In this document: piece after piece, positions 32,256 through 40,627 of the stretch
How positions within the stretch are numbered: the stretch's first letter is position 1
Layout: each line of letters opens with the position of its first letter
Source: JAZDEY01 sp043808325 [NCBI: Candidatus Eiseniibacteriota bacterium]
GTDB taxonomy: Bacteria; Arandabacterota; Arandabacteria; Arandabacterales
Length of the DNA: 44,585 nucleotides
NCBI GenBank assembly: GCA_043808325.1
Contig: JAZDEY010000065.1
Location: 1 to 44,585, forward strand
Reading direction: 5' to 3'
Program-made: the position numbers and the translations under genes
The notes under the pieces: model-generated
The model's database searches: none
What the model saw: the letters and a program-made list of their open reading frames with translations, nothing else
What the model was told of the DNA's origin: nothing

Positions 32256-33605
32256 CTAGTGCAGCTTGTATACGCTGCCGCCGATGAACTCCCGCAGCAG
32301 CGAGTCTCCGGGCACCACTGACTCGTCTTCATAGACCTCGATCTGCGACAGGAGATTGTAGATCCTCTCCGCCCGTATCAAGGCGTCACGCCGTTTCGGG
32401 TTGCCCTTCAACGCAGCGATAAAAGCAGGGAAATGCCGGTACGAGTATTTCTTGTGGTAGGGAAGCTCATAGGGCAGAGCTCCGTTGACGATGTAGTCGG
32501 CATCCCTTATGAACGGGATGATGTGCTTGAGCTCGGCCCGTCTGACGTAATGCCAGTGACCGATGGTCTGGCTGGGGTCGTAGCCGCGCTGGGCGTGGTC
32601 CCGGACCATTCTGCGCAAAAGCCTGATGTCGGTCCAGCGGATGAATTCTCCGTCCTGGTCCCTCAGTTCGGAGATGGTCTCGATGTAGACCTTGAACTTG
32701 GCCTCCTCCGGTATGCTCTTGGTGAGCGGCCCGTAGAGGCCGTGAAGCGTATCGATCAGAATCACCTGGTTGGGCTTGATCGAGATTTCGCTGATCTCGG
32801 TAAGGCGCTTGCCGGCCACGAAGTCGTAGCGAGGCACCTTGACCGTCTGCCCCTCGATCAAAGCCTTCAGGTGAGAATTTATGAGAGGTATATCCAGCGC
32901 CTCGGGCGTCTCGAAATCATAGTCGCCGTATTCATCCTTGGGATGAAGTTCGAGATCGAAGAAGTAGTGATCCAGGTTAAGGAGCACCGTCTCGATGCCG
33001 TGCTCGCGGAGCCGCTCTGCCAGCTTGGAGGTGGTGGTGGTCTTCCCCGATGACGAGGGGCCCGCGACAATGATCAGTCTTACCAGATCGCGCTCCGAGG
33101 CTACGGCCTCAGCCGCGCGCTCGATACTCTCGCCGTAGGCCTTGTCGGCCTCCGTGATCAAATCCGGAAAAGCCAAAGTCTTCACCATCGCGTTTAGTTT
33201 AGCGATGGTCTCGCACCCGTGATCCATATTCCAGATCAAGGTCTCATACATTATGCGGTAGGGCAGCGGGCTCACCTTGCCGCGCTTGGCCGCCTTGCGC
33301 TCCCGCTCGCGCCGCCGATATTCGCGGTAAACAATGTAAGCCTTGGCAGTCTTGGCATGACCGTTCTCGATCAAGACCTTCTCGACTATGTCCTGGATTT
33401 CCTCGACCGTCGGGACATCCGGAGGCGGGTAGTTCTGCTTGAGCATCTCGATGGATTCGTCGGCAATCTTCTCGCTCAAGGCCCGGTTATGGCCGCCGAC
33501 CGATGCGGCTGCCTTGTAGATTGCCGTGATCACTTTTTCCCTGTCGAATTCGACGAGGCTTCCATCACGCTTCATCACGCAGGGTATAGGATTCTCAGCC
33601 GCCAT
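32256..33605 (-). CDS. ATP-cone domain fused to a uridine-kinase-like P-loop kinase
   Basis: A 449-residue protein. Residues 8-100 are an ATP-cone (VMKRDGSLVEFDREKVITAI, VEEIQDIVEKVLIE), the nucleotide-sensing domain best known from ribonucleotide reductase and NrdR. Residues ~175-449 are a uridine kinase-like domain with Walker A GPSSSGKTT (182-190), LNLDHYFFDLELHPKDEYGDYD and ETPEALDIPLI. The end, REFIGGSVYKLH, nearly repeats that of the TGS-type kinase at 2855-4576. A nucleoside kinase under allosteric nucleotide control is a reasonable reading, but the substrate is unknown. Start: ATG 33605 with GGGAGG upstream. A 67-base gap separates it from the phospholipase D gene. Confidence 0.82.
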   Translation of the reverse strand: MAAENPIPCVMKRDGSLVEFDREKVITAIYKAAASVGGHNRALSEKIADESIEMLKQNYPPPDVPTVEEIQDIVEKVLIENGHAKTAKAYIVYREYRRRERERKAAKRGKVSPLPYRIMYETLIWNMDHGCETIAKLNAMVKTLAFPDLITEADKAYGESIERAAEAVASERDLVRLIIVAGPSSSGKTTTTSKLAERLREHGIETVLLNLDHYFFDLELHPKDEYGDYDFETPEALDIPLINSHLKALIEGQTVKVPRYDFVAGKRLTEISEISIKPNQVILIDTLHGLYGPLTKSIPEEAKFKVYIETISELRDQDGEFIRWTDIRLLRRMVRDHAQRGYDPSQTIGHWHYVRRAELKHIIPFIRDADYIVNGALPYELPYHKKYSYRHFPAFIAALKGNPKRRDALIRAERIYNLLSQIEVYEDESVVPGDSLLREFIGGSVYKLH

Positions 33606-33672
33606 GGGAAACCTCCCAACTCCACCTACGAGAAATCTATAATATGGGTTTCTGCGTGGCAAGCACCTTGCC

Positions 33673-35151
33673 CTAGTTGAACGGGGTGCCCGCCTTGACG
33701 ATCCCGTCTATGAAATCCGCATAATGGCCGTTGATCTCCGGGGATTCAATCATTACTGCGGTCTCATTGTTATCCTCAACAGCGGGCTGGGACCAGTTGG
33801 TCGAGCCCACCACCGTGAAGTCGCTATCTACGATGAAGACCTTGGCGTGGGTGGTCACATCCGGTGAATCCTCGTAGACTTTCCCGCCTGCTTCCTTGAG
33901 CCTCGTCAGGAACGCCAGCTTGTTCTCAGGAACGCGGCCCCCACGGCCCATATCGACCACCAATCGCACGTCCACACCTCGGCGGGCTGCCGCCTCCAGG
34001 CCCGCCAGGATATCGTTGGTGAGACTTGGCGGAGCACCCTCGGGTCTCGGCTTTTTCTCCCGCTCGGCCGGCACGGGGCGCTTCTCATAGTAGCGGGCAT
34101 CGAGCATCGCAATCCAGATGCGCTCGCGAGCCGCTTTTACCAGGCGCTCCACCTCGGGTGCATAGGCCTGGTTGGGTATCGGCATCACGCGGTCCGCATG
34201 CGTCCACTTCAAGGGGGGTTTGGGAAGGCTCACGGCCTTGAGTTTGGTCCGCTCGGTATCGAAGGCCTGAGCCATCGCCTGGATCGCCCTTGTGGTCTCG
34301 AGGTCGAGCGCATGGACCTCCTGCCGATTGTCCCGGTTCAGCTCGCCAAAGACTCTGAGCGTATCCCCCCGGATCTCGTCGAAGAAGCGGGGCTCAACGG
34401 CAAGGGCCTCCTCGAGGGCATCGGCATCGACCCTGACAACGATGGTGCCGAGATATATCAAGCCCTCCTTACGATCGGCGTCGTATCTCGCCGAATCGAC
34501 CAGGTCTCTTATGAAGACCGCATTGCCCTTGGCCTTGGGAACATCGGCAGCCTTGAGGAACTGCTCGGGAAGCGGGTAATCGGCCGTGCCCGTTCGGACC
34601 ACTTCGCCAAAGTACTCCTCAAATTGCCTGGCGATCTTCTTAGACTCTATTACCACGGTCGCTTCGCTGTTCTTATCGAGAGCGTAGTAACTCCAGTTCA
34701 TCGACCCCATGACGGTGTACTCGCCATCTACCACTACCAGCTTGGAGTGGCTGGTGGTCGAGAGCGGATCGAAGTAGGTCTCCACCCCGGCCTGCTTGAG
34801 GAGATTCCACACGTCACGGTTGTCCTCGCTGTTTTCGAAGTTCCAGTCGGCGGCCTCGAAAACAACCCGGACCTTGACTCCGCGCGCCTGGGCGTCCACC
34901 AGATCGGCGACGAGGGTGTTGCTCCTGCTCAAGGGATATTCGAAGTAGAAACGGCTCTGGTAGAGGATAACGTCGATCGAGCGCTGGGCTTCGAGGAAAA
35001 GATTGTGGACCGCGGGAAAATAATCCCGGTTATCGGCAGTCACTACGTCGGCAGGCGCCCAGGCAGGGCCGGTGGCCCTGAGATACACCCGAATTGTCAT
35101 GATTACCAGAACGATCAGGACCAGTACCAGCACGAGCCTTCGTCGTTTCAA
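33673..35151 (-). CDS. Membrane-anchored phospholipase D superfamily protein
   Basis: About 492 residues. A basic start (KRRRLVLVLVLIVLVIMTI) forms a signal anchor that would place the rest outside. Two HKD half-sites are present: HSKLVVVDGEYTVMGSMNWS in the first third and HAKVFIVDSDFTVVGSTNWS near the end, each with the expected Asn/Ser after it. A ~200-residue insertion lies between the halves. Together the two motifs form one active site for a phosphodiesterase or transferase, such as cardiolipin synthase, phospholipase or nuclease. Start: TTG at 35151 is six bases after AGGAG. The ATG at 35157 abuts that site with no spacer, so it is less likely. Its promoter overlaps that of the divergent znu operon. 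Confidence 0.85.
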   Translation of the reverse strand: MKRRRLVLVLVLIVLVIMTIRVYLRATGPAWAPADVVTADNRDYFPAVHNLFLEAQRSIDVILYQSRFYFEYPLSRSNTLVADLVDAQARGVKVRVVFEAADWNFENSEDNRDVWNLLKQAGVETYFDPLSTTSHSKLVVVDGEYTVMGSMNWSYYALDKNSEATVVIESKKIARQFEEYFGEVVRTGTADYPLPEQFLKAADVPKAKGNAVFIRDLVDSARYDADRKEGLIYLGTIVVRVDADALEEALAVEPRFFDEIRGDTLRVFGELNRDNRQEVHALDLETTRAIQAMAQAFDTERTKLKAVSLPKPPLKWTHADRVMPIPNQAYAPEVERLVKAARERIWIAMLDARYYEKRPVPAEREKKPRPEGAPPSLTNDILAGLEAAARRGVDVRLVVDMGRGGRVPENKLAFLTRLKEAGGKVYEDSPDVTTHAKVFIVDSDFTVVGSTNWSQPAVEDNNETAVMIESPEINGHYADFIDGIVKAGTPFN

Positions 35152-35175
35152 ATCCATCTCCTTTGCGGGCGGTGC

Positions 35176-35204
35176 TTGCCAGGCGACGACTAATGCTATA
35201 TGAT
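35176..35204 (+). promoter_or_regulatory. Sigma-70-type promoter of the znu-like operon
   Basis: TTGCCA (35176-35181) and TATGAT (35199-35204) are separated by 17 bases. The znuA-like GTG start is at 35246. Confidence 0.65.
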
Positions 35205-35206
35205 TA
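35191..35206. promoter_or_regulatory. Palindromic candidate operator over two divergent -10 boxes
   Basis: TAATGCTATATGATTA reads as TAAT-n2-TATA-n2-ATTA, symmetrical at 12 of 16 positions. It covers the -10 box of the znu promoter and that of the divergent phospholipase D promoter. A zinc- or manganese-responsive repressor (Zur/Fur/MntR class) would be expected there; that is inference from position. Confidence 0.5.
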
Positions 35207-35221
35207 CGCGCGAAGTCTCAA
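35193..35221 (-). promoter_or_regulatory. Candidate promoter of the phospholipase D gene
   Basis: Read on the minus strand, TTGAGA (35221-35216) and TAGCAT (35198-35193) are 17 bases apart. The -10 box is a weak match and overlaps the candidate operator. Confidence 0.45.
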
Positions 35222-35245
35222 GCAAATTGCCCGAGGGACCTGCTG

Positions 35246-36106
35246 GTGAGATCTGCCGCGATTTTGATTCTGTCAGTTGCCTGCTTGCTTTGCGCGGGCC
35301 TAGCGGCTGCCGCCGTCGACGTGGCTGCAACCATATTCCCGCTCGCGAGCATCGCCGCAGAGGTCGGCGGCGACAAGGTCAGCATCACGACCATTATCCC
35401 CGCAGGATCGGATCCGCATGAGTTTGAGCTCACGCCGACCAGCGCACGAGCGATCGAGGGGGCCAGTCTGGTCCTCTTGGTTGCGAAGACCTTCGATGGA
35501 TGGGCCATCCGGGACAGAGGCTCGAGGTCGGCTGCCGCCTATATCGAGTTCCAGAAGATCTTCCGCGATTCCCTGGTCAAGGTGGGAAGCAGCGTCAACC
35601 CGCATTTCTGGCTTGATCCGCTCTATGCCCGGCAAATGGGGGTGGTGATCGGCCGGGAGCTCTCGCGCCTCGACCCATCCAACCGCCCCTATTACGAGAC
35701 GCGGACGGAAGCGTTCGTTTCACGGATTGACTCGCTTCACGTGTCGGTCAAGACGCGGCTGGCCGGGTCCGGATTGAAGGGTTTCGTGTCATTTCATCCG
35801 TCCTGGATCTACTTTGCGCGGCGCTATGGTTTGGTCGACCACTGCTCCATCGAGCGCAGTTGCGATCAGGAGCCTTCCGCCAGGTGGATAGGCCGGGTGG
35901 TCAAGACTATGAAGCAGAATCGCATCAGATTCATACTTGCCGAGGAGTTTTCCAACATGGCACTGGCGCGGGTGATTGCCGAAGATACCGGCGCCGAGGT
36001 AGTAGTGCTCGACCCGCTCGGCGGTAAGGGAAGACCTGGACGCGACTCGTATTTCGCTTTGATTGACTATGATGTATCGAGATTGGAGGAGGCAGTGCGC
36101 CAGTGA
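35246..36106 (+). CDS. znuA: Zinc/manganese ABC transporter substrate-binding protein (ZnuA-like)
   Basis: A 286-residue protein with a signal peptide (ILILSVACLLCAGLAAAA). It has the cluster A-I metal-binding pattern: His in SDPHEFELTP, His in NPHFWLDP, His in SFHPSWIYFARRYGL and a late Asp/Glu in VVLDPLGG. The His-rich loop of many ZnuA proteins is absent, so manganese or another divalent metal is possible. It delivers the metal to the permease from outside the membrane. Start: GTG 35246 with GAGGGA eight bases upstream. It is the first gene of a tightly overlapping operon (GTGA overlap with the ATPase). Confidence 0.88.
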   Translation: MRSAAILILSVACLLCAGLAAAAVDVAATIFPLASIAAEVGGDKVSITTIIPAGSDPHEFELTPTSARAIEGASLVLLVAKTFDGWAIRDRGSRSAAAYIEFQKIFRDSLVKVGSSVNPHFWLDPLYARQMGVVIGRELSRLDPSNRPYYETRTEAFVSRIDSLHVSVKTRLAGSGLKGFVSFHPSWIYFARRYGLVDHCSIERSCDQEPSARWIGRVVKTMKQNRIRFILAEEFSNMALARVIAEDTGAEVVVLDPLGGKGRPGRDSYFALIDYDVSRLEEAVRQ

Positions 36107-36894
36107 GTGATGCGAACCGGCAGCAGGTGGTGGTCGAGCTCAAGCACGTCTGGGTCTGGCGGGGCCGCAACCTTGCCCTCAAGGATGTTTCTCTCGTCAT
36201 AGGCCGGGGGAAGTTCGTCGGCCTGATGGGGCCCAATGCCGGCGGGAAGACCACGCTCCTGAAGGTGATCGCGGGCATCGTACCCCCGGACCAGGGCGAG
36301 GTCAAGGTTGCGGGCCCCACTCGCAAGACCGTAGGCTATGTGCCCCAGGAACAGGCGGTCGATCCTGAATTCCCGGTGACCGCCGCCGACGTGGTGGAGA
36401 CGGGCCTTTACGGTTCCCTGGGGCTCATTCCCAGGATTACGGCGAAGGAAAGACACTTGATCGACCAGGCCCTTGCGCGGGTCGGGATGGAGCCCCACGC
36501 GAAGCGCAGGTTCGGGGAGCTCTCGGGCGGCCAGAAGCAGCGCATCTTCATCGCGCGGGCAATCGTGAGCGAGCCAAGCCTGCTCCTCCTCGATGAGCCC
36601 ACCACCGGTGTGGACGCCAAGGCGCGCGACGATTTCTACAGGCTCCTTTCCCAACTCAGGCGCGACCTCGGGCTCACCGTGATCCTGGCATCGCATGATC
36701 TCGAGGTGGTTCCAACCCAGGTCGATGAAATAATCTGCATCAATCAGATGGTCTACGTACATGCTCCACCCGATGAGATCAAGCACACCGACGCATTTCA
36801 GAGGGCCTACGGGTGCGAGCTTGAGTTCATGACCCACGGGGAATTCCCTCACCGGGTGATCGGAAGACACGAGGACACCAAATCCGATGCTTGA
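36103..36894 (+). CDS. znuC: Zinc/manganese ABC transporter ATP-binding protein (ZnuC-like)
   Basis: A 263-residue ABC ATPase. Walker A is GPNAGGKTTLLK (about residues 45-56), the Q-loop is in GYVPQEQAVDPEFP, the signature is LSGGQKQRIFIARA, Walker B is LLLLDEPTTGVD, and the H-loop is in ILASHDLE. The PQ...DPEFP pattern is typical of the metal-transport group. It powers the permease encoded next. Start: GTG at 36103, overlapping the preceding stop by four bases, with GGAGGAGG upstream. It overlaps the permease gene by eight bases. Confidence 0.92.
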   Translation: MSDANRQQVVVELKHVWVWRGRNLALKDVSLVIGRGKFVGLMGPNAGGKTTLLKVIAGIVPPDQGEVKVAGPTRKTVGYVPQEQAVDPEFPVTAADVVETGLYGSLGLIPRITAKERHLIDQALARVGMEPHAKRRFGELSGGQKQRIFIARAIVSEPSLLLLDEPTTGVDAKARDDFYRLLSQLRRDLGLTVILASHDLEVVPTQVDEIICINQMVYVHAPPDEIKHTDAFQRAYGCELEFMTHGEFPHRVIGRHEDTKSDA

Positions 36895-37771
36895 GGAAAT
36901 GCTCAGCTTTCCCTTCTTTCAGAGGGCTCTCTTGGGCGGCCTCCTCGTCGTTGTGATGCTCTCCGTGCTTTCCTTCTTTATCGTCTTGAGGAAAATTTCC
37001 TTCGTCGGCGTGGGGATCTCCCACTCGGCCCTGGGTGGAGTTGCGATCGGGCTTGTCTTTGGACTTAGCACCACGCTCACCACCACGCTTTTCTGCGCCG
37101 GGGTCGCCCTCCTGATCGGCTTCATTTCGAGGCGTGGCCGCCTGGCGGAAGACACCGCAATCGGGATCGCCCTCTCAGGCACGATGGCTCTCGGTATAAC
37201 CCTGATATCACTTTCAGGCGGATACCTCTCGAGCCTCTTCTCATTCCTGTTCGGTAACATACTCTCGATCACCAGGGGCGACATCTACCTGATCGCGATC
37301 TACTGCTCGGCGACCGTCACCCTGGTCTTGATCTTTTTCAAGCCCCTGCTCCACGCGAGCTTCAATGAGGAGCTTGCCCGCGCAGCAGGAACACCGGTTG
37401 CGTTTCTTCACTATCTCCTGCTGATTCTGATCTCGCTCGCCATCGTTGCCTCGATGAAACTCGTGGGAATCATTCTTGTGTCGGCCCTGCTGGTGCTGCC
37501 GGCGGCGACCGGCTTCCAGCTGGCCCAGACCTACAGGAAGGTGCTTGCCCTGTCGGTTGCGTCAAGCATCATCTCGCTCGTTGCGGGGCTGGGGCTCTCC
37601 TACAGGTTTGATCTTCCATCGGGAGCGACCATAGTGCTATGCGCATGTGCTATCTTCTTCGTATGCTTCGCGCTGTCACCCAGGCGCCGCAGAAAGACGC
37701 AAATCCAGAAAGGGCAGACTCAGGGAGACCAACTTCCTGGGGAGCAATTCCAAGGAGGCCGGCATGCTTAA
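36887..37771 (+). CDS. znuB: Zinc/manganese ABC transporter permease (ZnuB-like)
   Basis: A 294-residue ABC-3 family permease with about eight or nine hydrophobic segments. Family landmarks are VGVGISHSALGGVAIG near the N-terminus, the segment LARAAGTPV that couples to the ATPase, and GIILVSALLVLPAATG. A hydrophilic C-terminal tail (RRRRKTQIQKGQTQGDQLPG) extends past the last helix. Start: ATG 36887, eight bases inside the ATPase gene. The 3' end overlaps the beta-propeller lipoprotein gene by eight bases. Confidence 0.92.
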   Translation: MLEEMLSFPFFQRALLGGLLVVVMLSVLSFFIVLRKISFVGVGISHSALGGVAIGLVFGLSTTLTTTLFCAGVALLIGFISRRGRLAEDTAIGIALSGTMALGITLISLSGGYLSSLFSFLFGNILSITRGDIYLIAIYCSATVTLVLIFFKPLLHASFNEELARAAGTPVAFLHYLLLILISLAIVASMKLVGIILVSALLVLPAATGFQLAQTYRKVLALSVASSIISLVAGLGLSYRFDLPSGATIVLCACAIFFVCFALSPRRRRKTQIQKGQTQGDQLPGEQFQGGRHA

Positions 37772-39233
37772 GAGAACCTGGCTCGAGAAAGCGGCGATAC
37801 TTCTTGCCGCTATAATGATGGCCTGCGCGTCGCAGGTGAGACCGCCCGAGGGGTCACCCCCTCCCCAGAAGCCTGCCCAGCCCGCGGCAAGGGTGGGCCA
37901 GGACTCACAGCTGGTGATATATCTGAGAGAGGCCCAGGCATCTTCGCTGCCGCTCGCGTGGGAGATAAGAAAGATCTCTCTGGACAAGGCCGACGGCAGC
38001 CAGTTCAACATACCCGGAACCGGTGTCACAGTGAAGACCAGCGATCTCGAGCGGGGAAGCCTGGGAGGGACCGGCCAGATGCTCCTTTCCATCTCTGGTG
38101 TCCCAACGGGAGACTACACCGGGCTCACACTGGTGACGCGCACGGTCTATTATGAGGATACCGGGGAGGCGATTCTCACCGATGCAAACTTTGTGGCGAT
38201 CAGGTACGGCTTCTCGGTGATCGCCGGCGACGCCAAGACCCTCTTGCTTGTGGCCACGCTCTCGCGGCCCGGCGCCGCGCGGGCGGCGTTCAGGTTTCAG
38301 CCCACAATTACGGTCGAGGACGAACCCATTACCCCGAGGGGCAAGCTTGTTTATGTCTCAAACGAGTCGTCCTCCAACATATCGGTGATCGAGAAGAGCA
38401 CAAAGCGGGTGGTCAAGAATGTCTATATGGGCACCAAGCCGGGCGCCATGGGGGCCGACCAGCGAAGAAACAGGCTATATATCGCCGACCGCAGGGCCGG
38501 GGCGATATATGAGATGGACATGATCAGTCAGCACCTGCTTAAGGCCGCTCAGATAGACCTGATTGACGAACCGGTGCACATCGAGCCCGTGCCTCCAAGG
38601 GACGTCCTGATCGTCGTCAACTTCGGCAGCGACAGCATCTACCTGGTGGACACTTTCACGTTTCAGGTTGTGGACACGATCCCCGTGGGCGATGGGCCGG
38701 TCGATGCGGTGTACTCTGCCTCGCGCGACTTAGCATTTGTCGTGAATCTCTTTGATGGAACCCTGACGGTCATTAACCTCGCGGTCCAGCCCGCCGTGGT
38801 GGACACGACCCTCCAGGTTGAGCTGCGGCCCACCGGAGTTACGATCGATGATAGCATGGGCTGGCTCTATGTGACCAACAGTGGTTCCAGTGATCTCTCG
38901 ATCTTGAAGCTGGAAACGATGGCGATTGAGCGGAGCGTGTTCATAGGTAACGGCGCGGGTGACGTAACGCTCGATCCTTATGGCCGAAGGCTCTTTGTGT
39001 CGATGGGCGAGACCAATGAGATCCTGTGTGTCGATCCCTATACCGGGGTCACGATCTACAGCGTGCGGCTTCCATCAAAGCCGGGCAGGCTGATGTTCGA
39101 TCCCGACGAGAAGAAGCTCTACGCCACGGTCCCTGGCAAGAACGCAGTGGTTGTGATAGATACGATCACCCGTGAGATCCAGAACTGGATAGAAACCGGA
39201 GAAGGCCCCTACTCGATGGCGATAAGGCCGTGA
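37764..39233 (+). CDS. Lipoprotein with DUF4382-like domain and YVTN beta-propeller
   Basis: A 489-residue protein. The N-terminus is a lipoprotein signal (AAILLAAIMMACAS, Cys at about residue 20) followed by a Pro-rich linker. Residues ~48-185 resemble DUF4382 (VPTGDYTGLTLVTRTVYYED). From ~195 to the end there are YVTN/NHL-type propeller repeats, for example KLVYVSNESSSNISVIEKST, LAFVVNLFDGTLTVINLA and WLYVTNSGSSDLSILKLE. Such propellers are surface or periplasmic binding proteins. The gene starts eight bases inside znuB with AAGGAGG upstream, so it is co-expressed with the metal transporter and may help capture metal at the surface. That role is inference. Confidence 0.8.
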   Translation: MLKRTWLEKAAILLAAIMMACASQVRPPEGSPPPQKPAQPAARVGQDSQLVIYLREAQASSLPLAWEIRKISLDKADGSQFNIPGTGVTVKTSDLERGSLGGTGQMLLSISGVPTGDYTGLTLVTRTVYYEDTGEAILTDANFVAIRYGFSVIAGDAKTLLLVATLSRPGAARAAFRFQPTITVEDEPITPRGKLVYVSNESSSNISVIEKSTKRVVKNVYMGTKPGAMGADQRRNRLYIADRRAGAIYEMDMISQHLLKAAQIDLIDEPVHIEPVPPRDVLIVVNFGSDSIYLVDTFTFQVVDTIPVGDGPVDAVYSASRDLAFVVNLFDGTLTVINLAVQPAVVDTTLQVELRPTGVTIDDSMGWLYVTNSGSSDLSILKLETMAIERSVFIGNGAGDVTLDPYGRRLFVSMGETNEILCVDPYTGVTIYSVRLPSKPGRLMFDPDEKKLYATVPGKNAVVVIDTITREIQNWIETGEGPYSMAIRP

Positions 39234-39235
39234 AG

Positions 39236-40627
39236 TTAACCCGATACCAGGCGTAGGGCGGCCTTGTTGGCGTTCCGGACGATCTCGGCTTCGTCCACGG
39301 TGACGAGCCTGCCATCCCTCACCACCACCCTGCCGTTCACCATCGTGAGCGCGACCACGTGACTTGCGCCGCACAGTACCAGTGATGCCAGGTAGTCATG
39401 CGAGGCGCCGGCGTGCGATATGTCGGATATGTCGATGCCCACCAGGTCGGCGATCCCGCCTTCCGCAATCGATCCGATATCGTCCCGCCCCAGGAGACTC
39501 GCCCCACCTCGGGTCGCCAGATCTATCACCTGCCGCGCGGTCATCGCCGAGCTGCCGCCCCCCAGGCGTTGGACCAGGAAGCAGTTGCGCAGCTCGCCGA
39601 GCATGTCCGAAGAATCGTTGCTGGCACTGCCATCCACCCCGAGGCCAACCCGGATTCCCAGCCTCAGCATCTCGGGCACCCTTGCCCGCCCCGATCCCAG
39701 GCGCATGTTGGAAGTGGGACAATGACAGATGCCGGTCGCAGTCTCGCGAAGTTTCTCAAGTTCGGCATCCGTAAAGTGGATGCCGTGCGCGTACCACACA
39801 TCACTCCCCAGCCATCCGCACCGTTCCATCAGCTCGAGCGGCCTTACGCCATAGGTTTCCAGGCAGTAGGCGGTCTCATCCTCGGTCTCCGCGATATGGG
39901 TGTGGAGGAGAACGCCACGCTTGGACGCGAGATCTCTCGTCGCGCGCAGGAGCTTCTCAGAGACCGAAAACGGCGAACACGGCGCGAGCGCAATCCGGAC
40001 CATCGCTCCCGGCGCGGGATCGTGGTAGCGGCCGATCAGGCGCTCGCTATCCTCAAGGATCTCCCCCTCGGTCTGAACCACTTCATCCGGTGGGAGGCCA
40101 CCCTCTCCCTCCCCACGGGACATGCTGCCCCGGGTGGGATGAAACCGCATACCGATCTGCGAAGCCGCTTCTATCTGGACATCAATGAAGCGCGAGCTCT
40201 TGCCTCTGGGGAAGACGTAGAGATTGTCGGTTGAGGTGGTGCAGCCGGTCTTCAAGAGTTCGCCGCAGGCCACCAGCGTGCTCCAGTAGATGCTGTCCTC
40301 ATCCAGGTTCTTCCATATCTGGTAGAGCCGCTTGAGCCACGTAAAGAGCGGGGCATCCTGGATCTCCGGGATGCAGCGCTGGAGCGTCTGATAGAAGTGA
40401 TGATGCGTATTGACGAAGCCCGGAAGGACGACCAGGTTGCGGCAATCGATTTCTTCGATCGCTTCGGCAGCTTCGGCCTGGGTGCCGGCCGGCGCAGCGG
40501 CCGCGGCCTTGGCGAGATCGATCCTGGGCGCGATCTGCCGGATTCGATTGCCTTCGACCAGGACATCGACGCCGCGAAGCTCTTGAGTGCCGGTATAGAG
40601 AAGCAGAATGTTCTTGAGGAGGATCAC
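39236..40627 (-). CDS. Amidohydrolase, guanine/8-oxoguanine deaminase type
   Basis: A 463-residue metal-dependent amidohydrolase. Motifs: the HxH in FVNTHHHFYQTLQR, HTHIAETEDE, YAHGIHF, ICHCPTSNMRLGSG and the catalytic Asp in GLGVDGSASND. The pattern, including SNMRLGSG and DGSASND, is closest to 8-oxoguanine deaminase and hydroxyatrazine hydrolases, which remove an amino or alkylamino group from a heterocycle. Its coupling to a xanthine-dehydrogenase-type enzyme (four-base GTGA overlap) supports a purine substrate, with guanine giving xanthine and 8-oxoguanine giving urate. Start: GTG 40627 with GGGAGG upstream. The convergent lipoprotein gene ends two bases away. Confidence 0.85.
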   Translation of the reverse strand: MILLKNILLLYTGTQELRGVDVLVEGNRIRQIAPRIDLAKAAAAAPAGTQAEAAEAIEEIDCRNLVVLPGFVNTHHHFYQTLQRCIPEIQDAPLFTWLKRLYQIWKNLDEDSIYWSTLVACGELLKTGCTTSTDNLYVFPRGKSSRFIDVQIEAASQIGMRFHPTRGSMSRGEGEGGLPPDEVVQTEGEILEDSERLIGRYHDPAPGAMVRIALAPCSPFSVSEKLLRATRDLASKRGVLLHTHIAETEDETAYCLETYGVRPLELMERCGWLGSDVWYAHGIHFTDAELEKLRETATGICHCPTSNMRLGSGRARVPEMLRLGIRVGLGVDGSASNDSSDMLGELRNCFLVQRLGGGSSAMTARQVIDLATRGGASLLGRDDIGSIAEGGIADLVGIDISDISHAGASHDYLASLVLCGASHVVALTMVNGRVVVRDGRLVTVDEAEIVRNANKAALRLVSG

